A stretch of 7,198 bases of DNA from CAZWSE01 sp964636575 (GTDB lineage: Bacteria > Pseudomonadota > Alphaproteobacteria > Rhodobacterales > Rhodobacteraceae), in contig CAZWSE010000134.1 in assembly GCA_964636575.1 (NCBI GenBank), positions 1 through 7,198 on the forward strand. Direction: 5' to 3'. Made by a program: the position numbers and the translations under genes. Within the stretch, counting starts at the first letter, position 1; each line of letters opens with the position of its first letter. Shown here piece after piece: positions 1-5,740 of the stretch. The notes beneath the pieces are model-generated. The model was not told where the DNA came from and made no database searches. It saw nothing but the letters and a program-made list of their open reading frames with translations.

Positions 1-1079
1 AAGAAAGCGACGGTCGCCCCAGCTATCTGGTGGTCAATGCCGACGAATCCGAGCCGGGCACCTGCAAAGACCGCGAGATTATGCGCCATGATCCACACAC
101 CCTGATTGAAGGCTGTTTGATCGCGTCCTTCGCGATGAACGCCAACGCCTGCTACATCTATATTCGCGGTGAATACATCCGTGAGAAAGAAGCCCTGCAA
201 GCGGCCATCGACGAAGCCTATGATGCAGGGCTTGTTGGTAAGAACGCCTGCAAGTCCGGTTTTGATTTCGACATCTATCTGCACCACGGTGCTGGCGCTT
301 ACATTTGTGGCGAAGAAACTGCTTTGCTGGAATCGCTGGAAGGCAAGAAGGGGATGCCTCGGATGAAGCCTCCGTTTCCTGCGGGCGCGGGGCTTTATGG
401 GTGTCCGACCACGGTGAACAACGTCGAATCTATTGCTGTTGTTCCAACGATCTTGCGTCGCGGTCCTGAATGGTTTTCCAGCTTTGGCCGCCCGAACAAT
501 GCGGGCACCAAGCTCTTTGCCATCTCTGGTCACGTCAACAACCCATGTGTTGTTGAAGAGGCCATGAGCATCACCTTTGAAGAACTGATCGACAAGCATT
601 GCGGTGGCATTCGCGGCGGCTGGGACAACCTGAAAGCCGTTATCCCCGGTGGGTCGTCTGTTCCGATGATCCCCGGCAAGGATATGCGCGATGCGATCAT
701 GGATTTTGATTATCTTCGCGAACAGCGGTCCGGTCTGGGTACGGCGGCTGTGATCGTCATGGACCAGTCCACGGATGTTATCAAAGCGATCTGGCGTCTG
801 TCGAAGTTCTATAAACACGAAAGCTGCGGCCAGTGTACGCCGTGTCGTGAAGGCACCGGCTGGATGATGCGTGTCATGGACCGGTTGGTCAAAGGCGACG
901 CCGAGCCTGAAGAGATTGATATGCTTTTGGATGTCACCAAGCAGGTTGAGGGTCACACAATCTGTGCCCTTGGGGATGCTGCGGCTTGGCCGATCCAAGG
1001 CTTGATCCGCCATTTCCGCGACGAGATTGAAGACCGGATCAAGCATAAGCGCGGCGGTGTTTCTGTCGCTGCCGAATAA
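1..1079 (+). CDS. nuoF: NADH-quinone oxidoreductase subunit F (5' truncated)
   Basis: This is the NADH-oxidising subunit of complex I, in the cytoplasmic arm. It binds NADH and FMN and passes electrons to cluster N3. The reading frame is open from the left edge (first full codon at base 3, 358 residues visible), so the GTG at 30 is an internal valine and not the start. Compared with the usual length of about 430 residues, roughly 70 N-terminal residues lie outside the window. Visible motifs are VVNADESEPGTCKDRE near the left end, the flavin/NADH glycine-rich stretch GAGAYICGEETALLE around bases 291-335, and the N3 [4Fe-4S] ligands in SCGQCTPCREG (three Cys codons from base 825) plus the distal Cys in HTICALGDAAAWP near base 963. 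It ends TAA, followed by an 83-base gap. The assignment is firm and nothing looks broken. Confidence 0.98.
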   Translation, partial: ESDGRPSYLVVNADESEPGTCKDREIMRHDPHTLIEGCLIASFAMNANACYIYIRGEYIREKEALQAAIDEAYDAGLVGKNACKSGFDFDIYLHHGAGAYICGEETALLESLEGKKGMPRMKPPFPAGAGLYGCPTTVNNVESIAVVPTILRRGPEWFSSFGRPNNAGTKLFAISGHVNNPCVVEEAMSITFEELIDKHCGGIRGGWDNLKAVIPGGSSVPMIPGKDMRDAIMDFDYLREQRSGLGTAAVIVMDQSTDVIKAIWRLSKFYKHESCGQCTPCREGTGWMMRVMDRLVKGDAEPEEIDMLLDVTKQVEGHTICALGDAAAWPIQGLIRHFRDEIEDRIKHKRGGVSVAAE

Positions 1080-1093
1080 CGATGCCGTTTGCA

Positions 1094-1115
1094 CTGTCCG
1101 CCAATGGGTGGTCAG
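1094..1115 (+). other. possible RNA hairpin downstream of nuoF
   Basis: CTG-T-CCGCC, a four-base loop AATG, then GGTGG-T-CAG can fold into a stem of five pairs (one G-U), a T-T mismatch and three further pairs. It sits 14 bases after the nuoF stop and well before the next ribosome binding site. No T-run follows, so it does not look like an intrinsic terminator. It could be an mRNA processing or stability element, or chance. Confidence 0.25.
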
Positions 1116-1162
1116 CGCGATGGGGCCGGTCCAAAGGCCAAGTGTGTTAAGGAAGTTCATCC

Positions 1163-1498
1163 ATGTCTAACGTCCTGCCTGAGTGTTTGCGCTGCGATTT
1201 TTTCGAGCCGCAGGATGATCTGGTCGGCGAATGTCGCCGGAGAGCGCCGCGCCCTGTTGCGGCCTCTGGATTGGATTTCAACGACCCTGACGCGATGATG
1301 GCGCTTTGGCCTGTCGTGTCTCAAGATGATTGGTGTGGTGAGTTTGTTGAAGCCTCTCGCAACCGGTCGGTGCGCAATCAAAGTCTTATGAAAAACCGTC
1401 TTGCCGATGCGCAGGCCCGTTTGGCGCGCAGACCTGTTGAAACGAAGGATGCCAGCGATGTTGAAGCGGGAGATGCCGATGCGGGTGGTGATGCTTAG
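1163..1498 (+). CDS. small four-cysteine protein, probable metal-binding, unknown function
   Basis: A 111-residue protein I cannot name. It starts at ATG 1163 with a good ribosome binding site (TAAGGAAG, 1148-1155) at normal spacing. The N-terminal half holds four cysteines, Cys8, Cys11, Cys24 and Cys58, in the contexts PECLRCDFFEP, GECRRRAPRP and WPVVSQDDWCGEF. This CxxC-x12-C-x33-C arrangement suggests a structural zinc or iron-sulfur site. The C-terminal third (from about residue 75) is a charged, Ala/Arg-rich tail ending in an acidic, low-complexity Asp/Ala/Gly stretch. There is no signal peptide or membrane segment, so it should be cytoplasmic. Its place straight after nuoF and its overlap with the next gene make it part of the complex I transcript. 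A role in assembly or cofactor handling for the NADH-oxidising module is only inferred. Confidence 0.85.
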   Translation: MSNVLPECLRCDFFEPQDDLVGECRRRAPRPVAASGLDFNDPDAMMALWPVVSQDDWCGEFVEASRNRSVRNQSLMKNRLADAQARLARRPVETKDASDVEAGDADAGGDA

Positions 1499-1925
1499 CC
1501 GTGGGGTTGCACTGTGTGCGGTGATGATGGTCGCTGCTTGTGATGCGCCTGATCCGGTGCAGGACGGTCCTGTCGCGATTTCTGCTCAAGATTTGTTTGT
1601 TGTGCGCGCGGGGCAGGTGGCCTCTGCCAAGATGTTGGCCGCCAACTGTCCGCGCTACGGATTTTCCCAAGATCGCCAAGATGGCTGGACTGCCCAAACC
1701 ATTGCCCAGATCGAGGCTGGCCAATCCACAGCTGAAACCCGTCGCCAGCTTGCCACCCTGCGCAATCAGTTGCCTGTTGAGACCGCCCGCTATGTGGATT
1801 TCTTCCGTGGTCGCAACAACCTCGGGTATCGCTCGAACGTGTCTGACTACTGCCGTGTTGCGGATCGTGAACGCAGCAAAGCAACGGTTGTCGGGCAGTT
1901 GCTGGTTCCCGGAGGGTCTGTGTGA
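1479..1925 (+). CDS. small lipoprotein, DUF5333-like, unknown function
   Basis: A predicted lipoprotein of 148 residues. The frame is open to TTG 1401, but ATG 1479 is preferred. GGGAG at 1468-1472 lies six bases upstream, and translation from there gives a compact signal peptide ending in the lipobox VAAC (Cys21). ATG 1458, with GAAGGA at 1444-1449, is the main alternative and would add seven residues. The mature protein looks helical and has two further cysteines, Cys57 (LAANCPRYG) and Cys125 (SDYCRV). The first half and the C-terminal block (YRSN...C...ER.K...VGQLL) line up with the secreted protein at 2883-3290, including nearly the same spacing between the two cysteines (67 versus 65 intervening residues). 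This suggests a lipid-anchored paralogue of that DUF5333-type protein. The start overlaps the preceding gene by 20 bases and the stop overlaps the next start (TGATG), so it is probably translationally coupled on both sides. Function unknown. Confidence 0.82.
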   Translation: MRVVMLSRGVALCAVMMVAACDAPDPVQDGPVAISAQDLFVVRAGQVASAKMLAANCPRYGFSQDRQDGWTAQTIAQIEAGQSTAETRRQLATLRNQLPVETARYVDFFRGRNNLGYRSNVSDYCRVADRERSKATVVGQLLVPGGSV

Positions 1926-2419
1926 TGGACGGTATGCATCTGGCAGAGCTGAATGTTGGTCGCCTTTTGGCCCCCACCGATGACCCGCGCGTCGCCGAAT
2001 TTATGCAAAACCTTGATCGCATCAACGGCTTGGGCAAACGGATGCCCGGATTTGTCTGGATGATGGAAGGCTCTGGCGAGCCTGGCACCGGCAACACCGA
2101 GGCCAAGATTGAGGGCGACCCGCAATATGTGTCCAACCTGACTGTTTGGGAAACCGTCGAAGCCTTAGAGACATTCGTTTGGGGCACGATCCACAAGCAG
2201 TTCTACGAAAAGCGCGCCGAGTGGTTTGAAGTCATGGGCGATATGCACTTTGTCATGTGGTGGGTTCCAAAGGGCCATCAGCCCAGTTTGGAAGAAGCCC
2301 TTGAACGTCTGGCCTATTTGCGCGACCACGGAGACACAGACCACGCCTTTGGATGGTCCTATTTGAAAGAAGCGGTTCAGTGGCGGTCCAACAGATGCGC
2401 CCCAACCGCTGCGGAGTGA
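1925..2419 (+). CDS. DUF3291-type protein
   Basis: A cytoplasmic protein of 164 residues with the look of the DUF3291 family: LAELNVGR near the N-terminus (residues 6-13), PGFVWMMEG (41-49), NLTVWETVEALETFVW (71-86), and the Trp-rich stretch HFVMWWVPKGHQPSLEEALERL (108-129) in two adjoining pieces. My recollection is that this family resembles ferredoxin-like, dimeric alpha-beta barrel monooxygenase folds; no function is established as far as I know. ATG 1925 is chosen because GGAGG at 1911-1915 sits nine bases upstream; the GTG at 1922 and the ATG at 1934 are less well placed. The start shares one base with the preceding stop. The single Cys near the C-terminus is not part of a motif. No signal peptide or membrane segment is seen. 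Its presence in a complex I operon is not explained by the sequence. Confidence 0.9.
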   Translation: MDGMHLAELNVGRLLAPTDDPRVAEFMQNLDRINGLGKRMPGFVWMMEGSGEPGTGNTEAKIEGDPQYVSNLTVWETVEALETFVWGTIHKQFYEKRAEWFEVMGDMHFVMWWVPKGHQPSLEEALERLAYLRDHGDTDHAFGWSYLKEAVQWRSNRCAPTAAE

Positions 2420-2424
2420 TTGAC

Positions 2425-2748
2425 ATGAGATTGATTTTTTCTGCCTGTGCCTGTCTGGCTCTGATCGCCTGTACCGAAGATGATGATCGCATTGCTTTTG
2501 ACGGTCAGTACTTCAAAGGGCGGGTCAGCGGATCCAAAGAGGATCGCACCCAGTTTGTCGCGACCGTGACGCCGGTTGCCGCGTCCCTTGAAGGGGCCCG
2601 CGAGGCCGCCCGATATGAAGGCACCAAGTATTGCATCAAGAACTACGGCACCTCCAAGATTGACTGGTCGTCCAGCCCTGATGCAGAAGAGGCGGACCTG
2701 TCGATTGAGAACGGAACCCTGACTGTTGCCGGAGCCTGTGACGAGTGA
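2425..2748 (+). CDS. small lipoprotein, unknown function
   Basis: A predicted lipoprotein of 107 residues. The frame is open upstream to GTG 2353, but ATG 2425 has GGAG at 2412-2415 with a nine-base spacer and immediately opens a short signal peptide with the lipobox LIAC (Cys16). Asp/Glu residues follow the lipidated Cys (TEDDD), so no proline-like or special sorting signal is evident. The mature part of about 90 residues has two cysteines, Cys70 (KYCIKNYG) and Cys105 (AGACDE, two residues from the C-terminus), which could form a disulfide in the periplasm. The order of features (DR..F.A.VT, then A..AA.Y, then Y-G, then a terminal CDE) is loosely like the lipoprotein at 5324-5719. It begins five bases after the preceding stop. 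I do not recognise a named family. Confidence 0.85.
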   Translation: MRLIFSACACLALIACTEDDDRIAFDGQYFKGRVSGSKEDRTQFVATVTPVAASLEGAREAARYEGTKYCIKNYGTSKIDWSSSPDAEEADLSIENGTLTVAGACDE

Positions 2749-2794
2749 TCCAAAGGGCGACATATCGCGCAAGCGACCAAGCGGATGGGGTGTG

Positions 2795-2808
2795 TTATTG
2801 CATATCAA
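2795..2808 (+). promoter_or_regulatory. possible FNR/FixK-type binding site
   Basis: TTATT-GCAT-ATCAA matches 8 of 10 defined bases of the FNR/FnrL/FixK dyad TTGAT-N4-ATCAA, with a perfect right half and a degraded left half. It lies in the only gap above 100 bases in the window, about 75 bases before the ATG at 2883. I could not find a convincing -35/-10 pair at standard spacing nearby; TGCTATACC at 2826-2834 is the nearest -10-like string. An internal oxygen-responsive promoter for the second half of the operon is possible, but a chance match is also likely. Confidence 0.25.
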
Positions 2809-2839
2809 CCCCACGCCGCCCCAAGTGCTATACCACACC

Positions 2840-2858
2840 ACGCGGACCAGATCCGCGT
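2840..2858 (+). other. inverted repeat in the 2749-2882 gap
   Basis: ACGCGGA and TCCGCGT form a perfect seven-base inverted repeat around the loop CCAGA. It ends 13 bases before the ribosome binding site AGGAG (2871-2875) of the gene at 2883. There is no T-run, so a Rho-independent terminator is unlikely. It may be an operator, an mRNA stabiliser or processing point separating the two halves of the operon, or chance. A second, weaker inverted repeat (TGGGGT 2786-2791 with ACCCCA 2808-2813) brackets the FNR-like dyad. Confidence 0.35.
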
Positions 2859-2882
2859 TGGAGTGCATAGAGGAGAGTAGTC

Positions 2883-3290
2883 ATGCGTAACCTAACCGTC
2901 GTGTTTGTAGCCCTTTTGATGGCAATCGCAGCCCCCGCTGTATCTGCCAAGCCGTCTTTGCGGGATGTGAAGCAGATCGATGACGGCTTGTTTGCTTTGG
3001 CGATCGCCAATGAAATTCGCGAAAACTGCGGGTCTGTGTCTGCCCGTATGATCAAGGCCTATTCGTTTTTGAAATCCCTTGAATCGCAGGCCAAGTCGAT
3101 GGGCTATTCCGACGCTGAAATCCGCGCCCACATCAAGTCGGACGCCGAAAAGGCCCGTATGCGCCAGATTGGCGAAGCCTACCTGACCCAGAACGGTGTC
3201 ACCCGTTCGAACCCCGAAACCTTTTGCGTCCTTGGACGTTCCGAAATCCAGAAATCCAGCCAGATCGGTGCGCTTTTGCGTGCCAACTAA
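2883..3290 (+). CDS. secreted DUF5333-type protein
   Basis: A periplasmic protein of 135 residues with a clear Sec signal peptide: a short Arg/Asn n-region, a hydrophobic core over residues 5-17, and an AVSA cleavage site before Lys23. There is no lipobox, so it should be soluble. The mature 113 residues look mostly helical and resemble the DUF5333 family reported from Rhodobacterales: LRDVKQIDDGLFALAIANEI, Cys49, SARMIKAYSFLKSL, MGYSDAEI, and the C-terminal block Cys115-VLGRSEIQKSSQIGALL. Cys49 and Cys115 are the only cysteines in the mature protein and could be disulfide bonded. The start has AGGAG at 2871-2875 with a seven-base spacer. It sits 18 bases before nuoG and aligns with the lipoprotein at 1479-1925. 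Function is unknown; the family assignment is from memory of its sequence pattern. Confidence 0.88.
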   Translation: MRNLTVVFVALLMAIAAPAVSAKPSLRDVKQIDDGLFALAIANEIRENCGSVSARMIKAYSFLKSLESQAKSMGYSDAEIRAHIKSDAEKARMRQIGEAYLTQNGVTRSNPETFCVLGRSEIQKSSQIGALLRAN

Positions 3291-3308
3291 CTCTGAGGCG
3301 AACTGCTC

Positions 3309-5327
3309 ATGTCGAACCTGAAAAAAGTCATCATTGACGGTACTGAAGTCGAAGTGGATGGGGCCATGACCCTGATCCAAGCTTGTGAAGAGGCCGGAAT
3401 TGAAATTCCGCGTTTCTGCTATCACGAGCGTCTGTCGATTGCAGGCAACTGTCGTATGTGTCTGGTTGAGGTCGTCGGTGGTCCGCCGAAGCCTGCTGCA
3501 AGCTGCGCCATGCAAGTCCGCGATTTGCGCCCTGGTCCTGAAGGCCAACCGCCTGTCGTCAAAACCAACTCGCCCATGGTCAAAAAGGCACGCGAAGGTG
3601 TGATGGAGTTTTTGCTGATCAATCACCCGCTGGATTGCCCGATCTGCGACCAAGGCGGTGAATGTGATCTGCAAGACCAAGCGATGGCCTATGGTGTTGA
3701 TTTCAGCCGTTTCCGTGAACCCAAACGTGCGGCCGTTGATCTTGATCTTGGCCCGCTGGTCGAAACCCATATGACCCGTTGTATTTCCTGCACCCGTTGT
3801 GTGCGCTTTACCACTGAGGTTGCTGGTATTTCCCAGATGGGCCAAACTGGTCGTGGTGAGGACAGCGAGATTACGTCTTACTTGGGCGAAACTTTGGACA
3901 GCAACCTGCAAGGCAACATTATTGATTTGTGCCCTGTTGGGGCTTTGGTGTCGAAACCCTATGCCTTTACCGCTCGCCCGTGGGAGCTGTCTAAAACAGA
4001 ATCCATCGATGTGATGGATGCGTTAGGGTCCAACATTCGTGTTGATACCAAAGGCCGCGAAGTGATGCGGATGCTGCCGCGCAACCATGACGGTGTGAAT
4101 GAGGAATGGATTTCCGACAAAACCCGTTTCGTGTGGGATGGCCTGCGTCGTCAGCGTCTTGATACTCCTTACATTCGTGAAGCCGGTAAGCTGCGCAAAG
4201 CCACATGGCCCGAAGCCTTGGCCGCTGCTGCAAATGCGATGAAGGGCAAAAAGATCGCCGGTTTGATCGGTGATCTGGCCCCTGTTGAGGCTACTTATGC
4301 TTTGAAGTCGATGATCGAAGGGCTGGGTGGAACGGTTGAGTGTCGTACCGATGGTGCCAAGCTGCCTGCCGGTAACCGTGGTGCCTATGTCGGCACCGCC
4401 AAGATCGAAGATATTGATACCGCCAAGATGATTATGCTGATTGGCACCAACCCGCGTGTTGAGGCCCCTGTATTGAACGCCCGCATCCGCCAAGCCTGGA
4501 CGCGTGGTGCCAATGTGGGTCTGCTTGGTGAGGCCGTTGATCTGACATATGACTACGCCCATGTCGGCACCGATCACGCTGCTTTGCAAAAGCTGGCGGA
4601 TCAAGAGATTGGTGACACCAAGGATGTCGAAAGCCTTGTCATCGTCGGGCAGGGTGCCTTGCAAGCCAAGGATGGCGAAGCCGTTCTGGCCGCCGCGATC
4701 AAATTGGCTGAGAATTCAAAATCCAAACTGATGGTTCTGCACACGGCGGCGTCGCGTGTCGGTGCGCTGGATGTGGGTGCTGTGACCGAAGGCGGCGTTA
4801 TGGCCGCTTTGGAAGAGGCCGAGGTGATTTACAATCTTGGCATGGATGAAGGTGATATTTCGGACGGTCCGTTTGTGATCTACCAAGGCAGCCACGGGGA
4901 TCGCGGGGCGCACCGCGCTGATGTCATCCTTCCTGCTGCGGCTTATACGGAAGAGAACGGGTTGTTTGTGAACACAGAAGGGCGGCCTCAGCTGGCGATG
5001 CGTGCGGGCTTTGCCCCCGGTGAGGCCAAGGAAAACTGGGCGATTTTGCGCGCCCTTTCAGCCGAGCTTGGGGCGACACTACCTTACGATTCGCTCGCGC
5101 AGTTGCGCAAGGCGCTGGTCGCTGATGTGCCGCATTTGGGCGCGATTGATGAGGTCACAGACAACGAGATTGCGCCACTGAAGGCTGGCAAAATGGCCAA
5201 GGGGCCAGTGCGCTATGCGGTGGCCGATTTCTATCTGACCAACCCGATTGCGCGGGCCAGCCAGTTGATGGCTGAATTGTCCGCCGGAGCGAAGGCGCGC
5301 AGCACAGGCAAAATGGCCGCAGAATGA
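3309..5327 (+). CDS. nuoG: NADH-quinone oxidoreductase subunit G
   Basis: This is the large iron-sulfur subunit of the complex I cytoplasmic arm (Nqo3/NDUFS1 type), 672 residues, complete. It relays electrons from N3 towards NuoI. The N-terminal ferredoxin-like domain has the [2Fe-2S] N1b ligands Cys37, Cys48, Cys51 and Cys66. N5 is bound by His106, Cys110, Cys113 and Cys119 (HPLDCPICDQGGEC). N4 is bound by Cys158, Cys161, Cys164 and Cys208 (CISCTRC and DLCPVGAL). From about residue 215 a molybdopterin-oxidoreductase-like domain follows; it is degenerate in this family and binds no molybdenum. The extra N7 motif of the E. coli and Thermus proteins is absent, as in alphaproteobacterial and mitochondrial forms. 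ATG 3309 has GAGG at 3295-3298. The stop overlaps the next start by four bases (ATGA). Confidence 0.98.
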   Translation: MSNLKKVIIDGTEVEVDGAMTLIQACEEAGIEIPRFCYHERLSIAGNCRMCLVEVVGGPPKPAASCAMQVRDLRPGPEGQPPVVKTNSPMVKKAREGVMEFLLINHPLDCPICDQGGECDLQDQAMAYGVDFSRFREPKRAAVDLDLGPLVETHMTRCISCTRCVRFTTEVAGISQMGQTGRGEDSEITSYLGETLDSNLQGNIIDLCPVGALVSKPYAFTARPWELSKTESIDVMDALGSNIRVDTKGREVMRMLPRNHDGVNEEWISDKTRFVWDGLRRQRLDTPYIREAGKLRKATWPEALAAAANAMKGKKIAGLIGDLAPVEATYALKSMIEGLGGTVECRTDGAKLPAGNRGAYVGTAKIEDIDTAKMIMLIGTNPRVEAPVLNARIRQAWTRGANVGLLGEAVDLTYDYAHVGTDHAALQKLADQEIGDTKDVESLVIVGQGALQAKDGEAVLAAAIKLAENSKSKLMVLHTAASRVGALDVGAVTEGGVMAALEEAEVIYNLGMDEGDISDGPFVIYQGSHGDRGAHRADVILPAAAYTEENGLFVNTEGRPQLAMRAGFAPGEAKENWAILRALSAELGATLPYDSLAQLRKALVADVPHLGAIDEVTDNEIAPLKAGKMAKGPVRYAVADFYLTNPIARASQLMAELSAGAKARSTGKMAAE

Positions 5328-5719
5328 AAACGGGCTGTCTTTTGATCCCATTGGCGCTTTTGGCAGCCTGTGTGGAGCAAGAGCCCGTCGACATAAACAC
5401 ATTGCCCTTCAATCCTGTCTACAACGGGGTTGAGACAGCGCTTTTGGATGGTGAATTGGTCTCGTTTTCGGTGCAAATGACAGGCGCGCGTGCCGAGAGT
5501 GACGTGATTGATTACGCAGAATGTGCTGCTGCGGGATACACGTTAATCAGAGGTTATGGTTTTGCGCGTCATTTACGTACAAATGTGATCGAAGAGGGTG
5601 GCATTTGGCGCGCCGATGCTGTTTACACCATCTCGCCAGCACTGCCGCGCGGATTGCGCACGATTGATGCTGAAGTCGTGGCCGCCAACTGCGATGAAAA
5701 TGGGATACCTAAGGTCTAG
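5324..5719 (+). CDS. small lipoprotein, unknown function, coupled to nuoG
   Basis: A predicted lipoprotein of 131 residues. The signal peptide MKTGCLLIPLALLAAC ends in the lipobox LAAC (Cys16). The start ATG lies inside the nuoG stop (ATGA, 5324-5327) and has no clear Shine-Dalgarno sequence, so translation probably depends on ribosomes ending nuoG. The mature part has cysteines at 67 (YAECAAAGY) and 123 (VAANCDENG) and a conserved-looking central stretch, GYGFARHLRTN at 77-87, followed by WRADAVYTISPALPRG at 95-110. The pattern suggests a small mixed alpha/beta periplasmic domain. It is loosely similar to the lipoprotein at 2425-2748. I do not recognise a named family. The position between nuoG and nuoH, with only 21 bases to nuoH, argues for a role tied to complex I, but nothing in the sequence shows what it does. 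Confidence 0.87.
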   Translation: MKTGCLLIPLALLAACVEQEPVDINTLPFNPVYNGVETALLDGELVSFSVQMTGARAESDVIDYAECAAAGYTLIRGYGFARHLRTNVIEEGGIWRADAVYTISPALPRGLRTIDAEVVAANCDENGIPKV

Positions 5720-5740
5720 GGACGAACGTGTTGAGGACAT

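Noticed and set aside
30..32. GTG as the start of nuoF
   Set aside because: The frame is open to the left edge and the codons before it continue the conserved family sequence (S-Y-L-V-V-N-A-D-E), so the gene is truncated by the window and does not start here.
1163..1498. The four-Cys protein as a homologue of the zinc-binding complex I accessory subunit NDUFS6
   Set aside because: NDUFS6 uses a Cys/His site near the C-terminus with a closing CxxC. Here CxxC comes first, at residues 8-11, with no fitting His, and the WCGEF context differs.
1495..2196. A 233-codon open frame on the minus strand
   Set aside because: It is antisense to the first lipoprotein and the DUF3291-type gene. Its composition is rich in Ser, Arg, Gln and Pro with no domain pattern, as expected of a shadow frame.
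2840..2858. Inverted repeat as an intrinsic terminator
   Set aside because: The seven-base stem is GC-rich, but no run of T follows, and the downstream gene belongs to the same respiratory cluster.
2892..3911. A 339-codon open frame on the minus strand
   Set aside because: It lies antisense to the DUF5333-type gene and the start of nuoG, both of which are well supported by motifs and ribosome binding sites. Its translation has no recognisable motif, so it is a shadow of + strand codon bias.
3309..5327. Missing N7 cluster ligands in NuoG as a defect
   Set aside because: N7 is known to be absent from alphaproteobacterial and mitochondrial forms; all N1b, N4 and N5 ligands are present, so the protein is normal.
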